Origin: Vibrio harveyi NBRC 15634 = ATCC 14126 = KCTC 12724
GTDB lineage: Bacteria > Pseudomonadota > Gammaproteobacteria > Enterobacterales > Vibrionaceae
NCBI RefSeq assembly: GCF_001591145.1
Contig: NZ_BCUF01000005.1
Location: 1-64,000 of the forward strand
DNA: 64,000 nucleotides
Reading direction: 5' to 3'
The notes under the pieces are model-generated. The model worked only from the letters and a program-made list of their open reading frames with translations. It ran no database searches and was not told the origin of the DNA. This document shows, one piece after another, positions 18,458 through 26,374 of this stretch; the stretch's first letter is position 1; every line of letters starts with the position of its first letter. Both the position numbers and the translations under genes were made by a program.

Positions 18458-18928
18458 ATGATTACTATTGAAAAGTATATGCCATGTCGACACGCGCAAA
18501 CCATTGAGCTGCAAGTCTTGGAAGATCAAGCTCAGTTTACGGTTGAGAATATTGGTCAGCGATTGGAAAGTCTTAAACCGACAGAGCTGCCTCATTTGAT
18601 CCTTGAAGATGATCGTGTGGTCGGGTTCTTTTTATTTGATGCTGCGTACAGTGAAGATTATGACTTTTGCCCTCAAAGAAGTTTAGGTGTTCGCTCATTA
18701 CTGGTGGATCATCGCCATCAAGGCAAAGGTATTGCGAAGCAAGCCATTGGTTTGTTTAGGGACTTTGTTAAGTTGCACTATCCAACATTTGAATTTCTCT
18801 ACCTAACGGCTAATTGTCGAAACGTCCCCGCCTATCAGTGTTACCTAAAGGCGGGTTTTGAAGATACTAATGAGCTTTATCATGGTGGACCAGTTGGACC
18901 TCAGCACATCATGCGACAGGAATTGTAA
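18458..18928 (+). CDS. GNAT-family N-acetyltransferase
   Basis: A protein of about 156 residues from the ATG at 18458, chosen because AAGGA lies just upstream; upstream in-frame codons have no ribosome site. The acetyl-CoA loop is VDHRHQGKGIAKQAI (Q-x-x-G-x-G/A), followed by LTANCRNVPAYQCYLKAGFE, the motif-B region. An acetyltransferase of unknown acceptor. Divergent from mdtL across about 130 bases. Confidence 0.85.
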   Translation: MITIEKYMPCRHAQTIELQVLEDQAQFTVENIGQRLESLKPTELPHLILEDDRVVGFFLFDAAYSEDYDFCPQRSLGVRSLLVDHRHQGKGIAKQAIGLFRDFVKLHYPTFEFLYLTANCRNVPAYQCYLKAGFEDTNELYHGGPVGPQHIMRQEL

Positions 18929-19019
18929 AGAAGAACAAAGCAATAGATTGTACCTACTAAAATTTTGCAATAAATTTGATGCAACTGAATGAATAACCAC
19001 GAACTCTCAAGGACGATAT

Positions 19020-19478
19020 GTGAAAATTGAAGTCGACAATTTAGAAAGAACAGCCGTAATCGCATTACTAGAAGAACATCTACAAGACATGTATGCCACA
19101 TCGCCGCCAGAGAGTGTGCATGCGTTAGATTTAGCTAAGCTCAAAGCGCCAGAAGTGACATTTTGGACCGGATGGAAGGATGAGCAACTGCTTGGGTGTG
19201 CAGCGATTAAAGAGCTGGATGATCAACATGCTGAGCTTAAATCCATGCGCACCACGCCAGCGGCAAGAAACCAAGGTGTGGCGTCTCAATTATTGATTCA
19301 TGTGATTGAGCAAGCGAAGCAAAAAGGTTTGCAGCGCTTAAGTTTAGAAACTGGCTCGATGGAATTTTTTAAACCTGCGCGCCTGTTGTATGAAAAGCAT
19401 GGCTTTGTGTATTGCGATCCGTTTGGTGACTACGAACTCGATCCAAATAGCCAGTTTATGACCCTAGAATTGAGCTAG
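19020..19478 (+). CDS. GNAT-family N-acetyltransferase
   Basis: A 152-residue protein starting at GTG with AAGGA upstream. The acetyl-CoA motif A is LKSMRTTPAARNQGVASQLL, motif B LETGSMEFFKPARLLYEKHGF, resembling the YsnE/PA-type GNAT group. Acceptor unknown. A small inverted repeat (ACCCTAG/CTAGGGT, 19461-19481) straddles the stop codon and may help termination. Confidence 0.85.
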   Translation: MKIEVDNLERTAVIALLEEHLQDMYATSPPESVHALDLAKLKAPEVTFWTGWKDEQLLGCAAIKELDDQHAELKSMRTTPAARNQGVASQLLIHVIEQAKQKGLQRLSLETGSMEFFKPARLLYEKHGFVYCDPFGDYELDPNSQFMTLELS

Positions 19479-19504
19479 GGTCATTGATTGATAGTGAGTT
19501 GAAA

Positions 19505-20017
19505 TTAGAAGTTCAAATTGAAATTGATGGTTGGCGACAAGAGGTTTGAACGTTCGTCAGCCAATCGCTTTCTCTTCTCTTTTAAGCGTTTAGCGTTGTC
19601 TTTATCTGGGTTGTTATCCAGTTGATTATCGATGATAGAAATTTCATTATCGATCTCTTGGATGCGCTGTTGGCGTTGGTACTCTTGATGACCTAACTGA
19701 TAGTTTTCAATGAACTGTTTATTGCTACACACACCATAATATTCTTTCCCTTCAATACCGACGGTATAGCCATTGTCTGGTGAGCAGTAAAGAATCGTGC
19801 CTTTATCAAAGCCTTCTTTCCACTGTTTTTGATCTGGAGTGACACCCGCTTCACCACAGTCTTCAGCGTAGCTGTTAATGATGCTCGGATTGTTACCTTC
19901 CTGCCCATCTTTGTAGCCTACTCTGTACCAGTCTGCTGTCTTACACTCATCTGGAGACATGCTGGCGCAACCAGAGAGCAAAGTGAGTACTGCTAGGGGG
20001 ATTAGCGCTCTTTTCAT
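19505..20017 (-). CDS. DUF2799 lipoprotein
   Basis: A 170-residue predicted lipoprotein with lipobox LSGC (Cys17). Conserved DUF2799 features are DECKTADWYRVGYKDGQEG, W-K-E-GFDKG, and C-x-x-x-NGY-x-x-G with Y-x-x-x-C-S, so several paired cysteines lie in the mature part. The C-terminus (about 120-160) is a charged coiled-coil-like helix. Function unknown; periplasmic/outer-membrane placement expected. Confidence 0.75.
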   Translation of the reverse strand: MKRALIPLAVLTLLSGCASMSPDECKTADWYRVGYKDGQEGNNPSIINSYAEDCGEAGVTPDQKQWKEGFDKGTILYCSPDNGYTVGIEGKEYYGVCSNKQFIENYQLGHQEYQRQQRIQEIDNEISIIDNQLDNNPDKDNAKRLKEKRKRLADERSNLLSPTINFNLNF

Positions 20018-20044
20018 CAGTTACTGTCCTTTAAACAAAATCGA

Positions 20045-20086
20045 ATTGATATGGTTGAGTGTAAAATGAACACTGTTCATATCAAT
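20045..20086. promoter_or_regulatory. Nested palindromes upstream of the DUF2799 gene
   Basis: Outer arms ATTGATATG (20045-20053) and CATATCAAT (20078-20086) surround an inner palindrome ATGAACACTGTTCAT (20066-20080) sharing the last bases. It is 28-69 bases upstream of the minus-strand start and could be an operator or mRNA structure. No binding protein is suggested by context. Confidence 0.4.
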
Positions 20087-20278
20087 AGTTGAAATCATTG
20101 TATTCGCAATTGTAGTGAGTCATCAGTATCAGTGATAAGTTCAATTCGCTGAATGAATTCGAGTTTGATTAATATTGTTCACGGATTTTGCCTTTGTTGT
20201 ATCAATTCGATAGCCTTTGCATCAAAGTAGACACGCAACAACGACATTAAGATAAATATAGTCAATGAGGTTTAGACA

Positions 20279-20989
20279 TTGAGTGACCAATCAACCGTTG
20301 TCATTATCGAGGATGAATCTGCTATTGCCGACAACTTGATTCATGTATTGGAGATGGATGGCTACCACGTAGAGTGGTTTGCAACGGCAGGAGAAGGTTT
20401 CGCTTTTTTGCAGCACAATACCGCGGCTTTGCTTGTATTGGATGTTGGCTTGCCAGACGGCAACGGATTTGAGCTTTGCAAAGCTATCCGTGAGTTTTCT
20501 GATATTCCAATTATCTTTCTCACCGCAAGAAGCGATGAAATTGACCGTGTAGTGGGCTTGGAGATTGGCGCGGATGATTACGTGACTAAGCCATTTAGTC
20601 CGCGTGAAATGTTGGCGCGCATCAAGTTACGAATCAAATCCAAAGCACCGATGGTGGAACATAAACCAGAGCCTGCGGCTGTTCCAGAAAAACCTCAATT
20701 GCACCATGATTTGGTTGCGCAAAACTTCGACTACGGTGTTGGCGGGCAAATGCTTGGGTTAACTGCGGTGGAGTTTAAGATTCTCGATAAACTGATTTCT
20801 GTCTCTTCCAATGTATTGAGCCGAGAGCAGCTCATGGTCGCTGCAGACATGGCGCCAGAGGCTGCATATGAGCGTAATATCGATACCCATATCAAAGCGA
20901 TTCGCCATAAGTTGAAGCCGTTTGAGATGTCTGAACGCATCTGTACCAAACGTGGCTTTGGTTACTTTTACTGCATTAAAGGTGAATGA
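20279..20989 (+). CDS. creB: Two-component response regulator CreB
   Basis: A 236-residue OmpR-type regulator starting at TTG. Receiver: acidic pair E11/D12, phospho-acceptor Asp55 in VLDVGLPDG, Thr82 and Lys104 in VTKPFSPREML. An Ala/Pro/Lys linker (about 120-140) leads to the winged helix (about 145-235). It is paired by ATGA overlap with creC, and creD follows, matching the E. coli creBCD order that responds to carbon metabolism and cell-wall stress. Confidence 0.88.
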   Translation: MSDQSTVVIIEDESAIADNLIHVLEMDGYHVEWFATAGEGFAFLQHNTAALLVLDVGLPDGNGFELCKAIREFSDIPIIFLTARSDEIDRVVGLEIGADDYVTKPFSPREMLARIKLRIKSKAPMVEHKPEPAAVPEKPQLHHDLVAQNFDYGVGGQMLGLTAVEFKILDKLISVSSNVLSREQLMVAADMAPEAAYERNIDTHIKAIRHKLKPFEMSERICTKRGFGYFYCIKGE

Positions 20990-22431
20990 TGAATCGCTGG
21001 CCGAAGATCCCACTTGGACTCAGACTGTTTTTTCTCTACTTCATCTTAGTCGGAATGACGGCTTACATGGTGAGCAAAACTGTCGTCCAAGAACTTAAGC
21101 CAACCGTGCGTCAAACCACCGAAGAGACGCTGGTGGATATGGCGAACTTGCTCGCGGTATTGGCAGAAGAGGACGTTGCAAACGGAAAGTTGTCTGAGAG
21201 TCGCTTCTCCAAACTATTAGCGGCTTATGGGCAGCGAGAACCTCAAGCGCGCATTTGGGAAATTGGCAAAAAAGCGATTAACCATCGAATTTACATCACC
21301 GATAAACAAGGGATTGTGATTGCGGATTCTTGGCAGCAAGACGTAGGCAAAGACTACTCGCAATGGAACGATGTTTATCTCACGTTGCGCGGTCAATACG
21401 GTGCGCGCAGTACCATCGAAGACCCGAAAGATCCGCTCTCAACCGTTATGCACGTTGCTGCGCCCATTTACCACAAAGGCGAAATCATTGGCAGCGTGAC
21501 GGTGGCAAAATCCAATCGCTCAGTACAACCCTTCATCGATCTGTCTAAACGCAATGTGTTGTTTTGGATGGTGTGGATGAGTGGTTTAGTGCTTTTGGCA
21601 GGGGCATTGTTTGCTTGGCGAATTCACTCGGCACTGAACAAGCTAGAAGACTACGCGACCAAAATGGGTGAAGGTGAAAAGGTCTCTAAGCCGACATTTC
21701 GTATCTTTTATGAGTACGGCACGCTAAGTGATGCATTAGAGAAAATGCGCAATCAGCTCGATGGTAAGCAGTATGTGGAAGAGTACGTACAGACGCTGAC
21801 TCATGAGCTGAAAAGCCCGTTATCAGCGATTAAAGGCGCGAGTGAAATATTGCAAATGCCGTTGCCTGAAGAAAAGGTCACGCGCTTTGCTGGCAACATT
21901 GAGCGAGAAAGCGATCGCATGCAGTCATTGATTGATAAGTTGTTAGAACTTGCTCGTCTTGAAAAGCGCCCTGAACTAGAACAAGTCGAAGCTATCTCGC
22001 TAAAACAAATGGTCAATGAAGTGGTTGCATCGGCGGATGCGCGCTTGAGTGCTAAGTCGGTCACTGCCAACATCCAAATTGATGACCATCTCTCCGTGCT
22101 TGGTGATGCCTTCTTACTGAAACAAGCCGTTTTTAACTTGATGGACAATGCGCTGGATTTTGTTGATTCGGAGGGATGCATTGAATGGAAAGCTGAGGTC
22201 GCGAAAGAGAAAATGTGCCTGTCGATTTTCAATTCAGGTCCTCACATTCCCGACTATGCAATGCCTCGTTTAACCGAACGCTTCTACTCCCTCGCTCGGG
22301 AAAATGGCGTTAAGAGCACTGGGCTTGGGCTGAATTTTGTTGAGCAAGTGACCAAGCTGCACAAAGGTAAGTTGCAAGTCGAAAACGTCGATTCTGGCGT
22401 GAAAGTGACCCTGATTTTACCAACTCCATAG
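20986..22431 (+). CDS. creC: Sensor histidine kinase CreC
   Basis: A 481-residue membrane kinase. Helices at about 13-30 and 190-210 bracket a periplasmic sensor (about 31-188) with a Cache/CreC-like segment HRIYITDKQGIVIADS. After a HAMP-like linker, H-box LTHELKSPLSAIKG carries phospho-His273; N-box (NLMDNALDF), and G-box (STGLGLNFVEQV) follow. Its ATG overlaps the creB stop by four bases. Confidence 0.9.
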   Translation: MMNRWPKIPLGLRLFFLYFILVGMTAYMVSKTVVQELKPTVRQTTEETLVDMANLLAVLAEEDVANGKLSESRFSKLLAAYGQREPQARIWEIGKKAINHRIYITDKQGIVIADSWQQDVGKDYSQWNDVYLTLRGQYGARSTIEDPKDPLSTVMHVAAPIYHKGEIIGSVTVAKSNRSVQPFIDLSKRNVLFWMVWMSGLVLLAGALFAWRIHSALNKLEDYATKMGEGEKVSKPTFRIFYEYGTLSDALEKMRNQLDGKQYVEEYVQTLTHELKSPLSAIKGASEILQMPLPEEKVTRFAGNIERESDRMQSLIDKLLELARLEKRPELEQVEAISLKQMVNEVVASADARLSAKSVTANIQIDDHLSVLGDAFLLKQAVFNLMDNALDFVDSEGCIEWKAEVAKEKMCLSIFNSGPHIPDYAMPRLTERFYSLARENGVKSTGLGLNFVEQVTKLHKGKLQVENVDSGVKVTLILPTP

Positions 22432-22454
22432 AAACTCCACATTAGCTCCATTCG

Positions 22455-22500
22455 TTCTCCAAATTGCTGATTTAGATTACTTCCATCAGCAAATGGAGAA
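22455..22500 (+). promoter_or_regulatory. Hairpin containing the creD ribosome site
   Basis: TTCTCCAAATTGCTGA (22455-22470) can pair with TCAGCAAATGGAGAA (22486-22500) as two 7-bp helices around a small internal loop. GGAGA in the 3' arm is the creD Shine-Dalgarno. It may reduce creD translation relative to creC. Confidence 0.5.
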
Positions 22501-22506
22501 TGAAAC

Positions 22507-23847
22507 ATGAAAAAGATCCTCAATAACCAACTCGGCACGAAGTTCGCCTTCGTGCTGTTTTTGTTTGTCTTACTGCAAATCCCGCTTTCAATGGTCACAG
22601 GGCTGATCTCAGAACGCTCATATCGCCAAGATGAAGTCAGAAACGACATCGCACGCAGCAGCAGCGGCGAGCAGCGCATCATTGGTCCATTCATCATGGT
22701 TAACTACACCGAAACCAGTTACCGAGATGACAAAGTACAGATTAAAGAGCGTCGTAAATTTCTTTTACCTAGCACTTTTGATATGAGCGCGAATCTGGAC
22801 AGTTTTGAAAAGTACCGAGGCATTTACCGCGCGCGTTTATACAAAGCACAAGTGGCACTGAAAGGCACTTTTGATGCAGACGATCTCGCGGCGTTGCAGG
22901 GGCTTGATATTGACAACATGAGCCTAGTCGTTGGCATTGAAGACAGCCGTGGATTGATTCGTTTGGATGACATGACCATGGCGAGCTCTGATATTGAAGT
23001 CGCACCGGGAACGGGGTTAAATAAGTTACCACAAGGCTTCCACAGTGATCTGACACTTGCAGACCTAAACCCAGCACAACCTTTGGCGTTCGATCTTAAC
23101 TTCTTGCTACAAGGGATGGGACAGCTTCAAGTCACACCAATCGGCAGTCAAACAACAGTTGAGCTCTCTTCTGCATGGGCGCATCCAAGCTTTATCGGTG
23201 ATTACTTACCAGTGTCGTCAGAGGTATCTGAAGATGGATTTAATGCACAGTGGGCGAGCAATAACTTCTCTACCAATATCGCGCAGCTGTTCCAAAGCTG
23301 TTTGTCATCGAATCACGCTTGTCACGAGCTTGAACAGCGACAAATGGGCGTAGATTTGATTGACCCCGTTGATCACTATTTGAAGTCTCACCGAGCCGTT
23401 AACTATTCACTGTTGGTTATCACATTAGTATTTGCGAGTTTCTTCTTACTGGAGCTGTTCCAAGCGCGTCCGGTGCACCCAGTGCAATACGGCTTTATTG
23501 GTCTGGCTTTAGCGCTTTTCTATCTATTGCTGATTTCGATGAGTGAACATCTGGGCTTTAACTGGGCGTATGTGGTGTCAGCAGTCGCATCGACGGGGCT
23601 TTTAAGTGTGTACGTGAGCGGTATGTTGAGCAACACCAAACACGGCGCGATATTCGGAGCGTGTTTGCTCACTCTCTACGGATTACTGTTTGGCTTGCTA
23701 CAAGCAGAAAGCTACGCATTGGTGATGGGGACATTACTGTGTTTCGCGATTTTGAGTTTCACTATGGTTATTACACGCAACATCGACTGGTACGCACGAA
23801 ATAAGAAAGCAGAAGAAAGTGCAAAGGCGAATCATGAAGACGTTTAA
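22507..23847 (+). CDS. creD: Cell envelope integrity protein CreD
   Basis: A 446-residue inner-membrane protein. One N-terminal helix (about 12-33), a large periplasmic domain (about 40-300) and a C-terminal bundle of five or six helices (about 303-430) give the CreD layout. The opening IPLSMVTGLISERSYRQDEVRNDIARS and the GPFIMVNY element are family-typical. In Enterobacteria and Aeromonas, creD is the main CreBC target and is linked to beta-lactam or envelope-stress phenotypes. Confidence 0.88.
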   Translation: MKKILNNQLGTKFAFVLFLFVLLQIPLSMVTGLISERSYRQDEVRNDIARSSSGEQRIIGPFIMVNYTETSYRDDKVQIKERRKFLLPSTFDMSANLDSFEKYRGIYRARLYKAQVALKGTFDADDLAALQGLDIDNMSLVVGIEDSRGLIRLDDMTMASSDIEVAPGTGLNKLPQGFHSDLTLADLNPAQPLAFDLNFLLQGMGQLQVTPIGSQTTVELSSAWAHPSFIGDYLPVSSEVSEDGFNAQWASNNFSTNIAQLFQSCLSSNHACHELEQRQMGVDLIDPVDHYLKSHRAVNYSLLVITLVFASFFLLELFQARPVHPVQYGFIGLALALFYLLLISMSEHLGFNWAYVVSAVASTGLLSVYVSGMLSNTKHGAIFGACLLTLYGLLFGLLQAESYALVMGTLLCFAILSFTMVITRNIDWYARNKKAEESAKANHEDV

Positions 23848-24262
23848 GCGAGCAGTTCTCACTGGGCAGCCAAGCGATATGGTGGAAGAGACGTCTGCTA
23901 TCCACCTGCGATTTTCTGCAAAAAATGGACTCAAAAGCTTGGTGTGTTTTATCGCATTGGTCGTTATTGCACTCTATGTTCGAGACAGCTTTATTCGTCC
24001 GACATTTGGTGATGTTCTCGTTGTGGTTTGGCTCTACTACTTTCTTGCAAGTATGTTCTCTATGCCCGTTAACTGGCTGGTTTCATTGGTGGTGTTGATT
24101 GCGTTCGCTGTTGAGTTAGGGCAATTGTTACAGGTCGCGGTTTGGCTTGGTATCGAATCTTCATCGCCTCTGGCTGTGATTTTGGGCGCCACATTTGATT
24201 GGAAAGATCTGCTGGCTTACTGTATCGGAGGTCTACTGTGTTGGTGGATGGAAAAGAAATGA
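23834..24262 (+). CDS. DUF2809 membrane protein
   Basis: A 142-residue protein from the ATG at 23834 (AAAGGCG upstream), overlapping the creD end by 14 bases. Helices are near 22-43, 46-64, 70-95 and 120-137. The segment AVELGQLLQ and the closing LGATFDWKDLLAYCIGG are the DUF2809 signature. Function unknown; translation coupling makes it a likely CreBC regulon member. Confidence 0.75.
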   Translation: MKTFKRAVLTGQPSDMVEETSAIHLRFSAKNGLKSLVCFIALVVIALYVRDSFIRPTFGDVLVVVWLYYFLASMFSMPVNWLVSLVVLIAFAVELGQLLQVAVWLGIESSSPLAVILGATFDWKDLLAYCIGGLLCWWMEKK

Positions 24263-24393
24263 AAACCGAGATGAGAGCCATTGTGCTACCAAACCGACTC
24301 CGCCATTCCAAACGAGGTATTCGTAAGAGGCTCAAAATCAGTTTACTCAAACGCGTGTACCTTTGGTCACTGACCAATAGAGAACTGCTGTAA
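24259..24393 (+). CDS. Possible small basic protein (44 codons)
   Basis: An ATG overlaps the DUF2809 stop (ATGA) and opens 44 codons rich in Arg, Lys and Leu. GGAAAAG lies upstream. Overlap geometry favours translation, but no family is recognised and it could be chance. It ends before the hairpin at 24425. Confidence 0.3.
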   Translation: MKTEMRAIVLPNRLRHSKRGIRKRLKISLLKRVYLWSLTNRELL

Positions 24394-24414
24394 ACCTCGC
24401 CTCTTTATATGAAA

Positions 24415-24463
24415 TACAAAAAGAGAATCTTAACTCACCGGCGCACAGGGTGAGTTAAGATTC
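24415..24463 (-). terminator. Strong hairpin terminator of the aldolase gene
   Basis: Perfect 15-base arms (GAATCTTAACTCACC and its complement) with a 9-base loop are followed, on the minus strand, by TCTCTTTTTG. It serves the fsa gene; in the plus direction it lacks a T-run but may protect the cre transcript. Confidence 0.85.
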
Positions 24464-24501
24464 CCTTACTATTGACTAAGATATTGAGTTCTTACTTTTA
24501 A

Positions 24502-25176
24502 TTAGCTTTCAAATGAAAGTTTATCGCCGAACGTCTCTTTCCAGTCTTTATCGAACTGCTCAACCGCAGGTTTTACTGCTGGGTGAGCGAACATTTGTGC
24601 CGCCACATCGGTTGGCAATGTAATGGCTTCGATGCCTAGCTTCATCACTTCCATCGCTTGTTGAGTGTTCTTGAAGCTGGCTGCCAAAATCTTCGCTGGT
24701 AGTTGGTTTTGATCGAGCAACAATTGAAGATCAGCGACCACTTCAACACCGTTGCCGTTCATCGCATCAATGCGGTTTACGTAAGGTGCTAGGTAGTCAG
24801 CACCGCACAGTGCCGCTAGGAAACCTTGTTGAGCTGAATAGATAGCAGTAGCAAGAACCTGAATTCCCTCTTTTTTCATTAGCTTAATTGCAGCTAAGCC
24901 TGTTTCTGTTGCTGGCACTTTTACCACCATATCGTAAGGCAATTCATTCAATTGGCGTGCTTCTGCCACCATGCCTTCGACGGTTGAGCTCACGACTTGA
25001 GCGTGAAAGCGAGGTGTACCGCCAAGTGCTTCTTGCATGTCTGCTAGGGTTTCATTCAGTCCCTGTTTTGACTTCGCCAAAATGCTTGGGTTTGTCGTCA
25101 CGCCTTTTAGCGGTAGGCACTGGTTAAAGCGTTTTACTTCTGCCACATCAGCAGTATCTAAATAAAGTTCAATCAT
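24502..25176 (-). CDS. fsa: Fructose-6-phosphate aldolase / transaldolase-like, FSA type
   Basis: A 224-residue class I aldolase. The ATG at 25176 (AAGGTAG upstream) gives the family start MIELYLDTADV; codons further upstream are not expected. GVTTNPSIL (25-33) and the Schiff-base Lys86 in VVKVPATETG match E. coli FsaA Lys85. FSA enzymes cleave fructose-6-P-like ketoses to glyceraldehyde-3-P plus dihydroxyacetone or hydroxyacetone. Divergent from a glycyl-radical enzyme operon with a shared FNR box, which argues for a joint anaerobic pathway. Confidence 0.88.
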   Translation of the reverse strand: MIELYLDTADVAEVKRFNQCLPLKGVTTNPSILAKSKQGLNETLADMQEALGGTPRFHAQVVSSTVEGMVAEARQLNELPYDMVVKVPATETGLAAIKLMKKEGIQVLATAIYSAQQGFLAALCGADYLAPYVNRIDAMNGNGVEVVADLQLLLDQNQLPAKILAASFKNTQQAMEVMKLGIEAITLPTDVAAQMFAHPAVKPAVEQFDKDWKETFGDKLSFES

Positions 25177-25218
25177 GGTTTCTACCTTAAACAAAATCTT
25201 CGTTTTGATGATGGGATC

Positions 25219-25224
25219 ACTATA
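25219..25224 (-). promoter_or_regulatory. Inferred -10 element of the fsa promoter
   Basis: TATAGT on the minus strand. A start point 7 bases downstream (about 25212) would put the FNR box centre at -41.5, the class II activator position, and leave a leader of about 36 bases. Confidence 0.55.
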
Positions 25225-25246
25225 GATCTGACAATCGAACGAGATC

Positions 25247-25260
25247 TTGATTTTGATCAA
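25247..25260. promoter_or_regulatory. FNR box between fsa and the glycyl-radical operon
   Basis: TTGATTTTGATCAA matches the FNR consensus TTGAT-N4-ATCAA at every defined position. Its centre (25253.5) is 41.5 bases from the inferred fsa start point and about 38.5 from a start point implied by the plus-strand TATAAT. FNR activates such promoters without oxygen, which suits a glycyl-radical enzyme. Confidence 0.8.
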
Positions 25261-25279
25261 TTGAAATTTCATTTGAAAC

Positions 25280-25285
25280 TATAAT
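25280..25285 (+). promoter_or_regulatory. Inferred -10 element of the activase/GRE operon
   Basis: Consensus TATAAT on the plus strand, 146 bases before the activase start. No good -35 is present; the FNR box lies where an activator would replace it. Confidence 0.5.
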
Positions 25286-25430
25286 AATTTCATTAAATGA
25301 AGGCTAAGTGAAACTTGTAAAGGCTCAAATGAAGCTTTCAGTTCGAACAAAGAAAAGCCGCTGATAAGACTTAACCAGCAAGAAACGGATTAAGTACACA
25401 GCGGTAGCACAGACCAAGAGGCAAGCAGAG

Positions 25431-26372
25431 ATGTATTTCAATATCCAACGATTCTCTACCCATGATGGCGATGGCATTCGTTCCATTCTTTTTCTTAAAG
25501 GATGCAGCTTGTCTTGCCCTTGGTGTCAAAACCCAGAAAGCCGCAGCGAAAAGCATTCACTGTTGTTTGATCAGCGAAGCTGCATGGAAGATTGCCAGCT
25601 GTGCGTTTCTGCGTATCAAGCCACAACTCAAATCACGGCGGGTAGTGAAACGGTGAGCGATGGTATTCAACGCATCGACAACCAGATCATCATCAATCGC
25701 AAAGCCATCAAAGAAGACCAACTGATCGCGCTGCGAAACGTCTGTCCTACGCAAGCACTGACCGTCTGCGGTGAAGAGGCAAAATCAGACATGCTGTTCG
25801 ACACCTTAATGAAAGACAAACCTTTCTATGACCAAAGCCAAGGTGGCGTGACCTTCTCCGGTGGTGAGCCACTAATGCAAGCGGATTTGGTGGCAGAACT
25901 CGCACAGCGTCTGCATGACAACCAAGTCTCGACTGCCATTGAATCGTGCATGCATGTGCCGTGGAAGAACGTCGAAAAAGCCGCGCCGCATATTGATTGC
26001 TGGTTGGCGGATTTAAAACATACCGACGAAGAGAAGTTTCTTAGCTGGGCGAAAGGTTCACTAAAACGCATCAAAGACAATTTCCGAAAACTGGCACCTA
26101 TCGCGAAACGCATTGTGATTCGCGTCCCCGTTGTGCCGGGGTTCAATGACACCATCGAAGAGTTGAAAGACATCATCGATTTTGCGGCTTCACTAGAAAG
26201 CTGCCAAGAACTTCACTTGCTGCCGTACCACACGCTCGGCATCAATAAATACCGTTTGCTCGATATGCCTTACGAGTGTTCTGACAAGCCATTAAACAAA
26301 CCAGAACTGCTAGAAAGCGCCATGCAATACGCAAGCGAAAACACCCAACTTAACGTGATTGTAAGAGGTTAA
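25431..26372 (+). CDS. Glycyl-radical enzyme activating protein (radical SAM)
   Basis: A 313-residue activase. The radical SAM cluster motif is C25-x3-C29-x2-C32 (GCSLSCPWC), after the typical QRFSTHDGDGIRS opening. An inserted ferredoxin-like segment carries C51-x3-C55-x2-C58 and CPTQAL (C105), as in PflC/YbiY-type activases. GGVTFSGGEPLMQ (SAM binding) follows. It installs the glycyl radical on the enzyme encoded two bases downstream. Confidence 0.92.
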   Translation: MYFNIQRFSTHDGDGIRSILFLKGCSLSCPWCQNPESRSEKHSLLFDQRSCMEDCQLCVSAYQATTQITAGSETVSDGIQRIDNQIIINRKAIKEDQLIALRNVCPTQALTVCGEEAKSDMLFDTLMKDKPFYDQSQGGVTFSGGEPLMQADLVAELAQRLHDNQVSTAIESCMHVPWKNVEKAAPHIDCWLADLKHTDEEKFLSWAKGSLKRIKDNFRKLAPIAKRIVIRVPVVPGFNDTIEELKDIIDFAASLESCQELHLLPYHTLGINKYRLLDMPYECSDKPLNKPELLESAMQYASENTQLNVIVRG

Positions 26373-26374
26373 CT

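Noticed and set aside
24502-25272. Longer aldolase with a 32-residue N-terminal extension
   Set aside because: The extension crosses the FNR box and promoter; the family start and a good ribosome site are at 25176.
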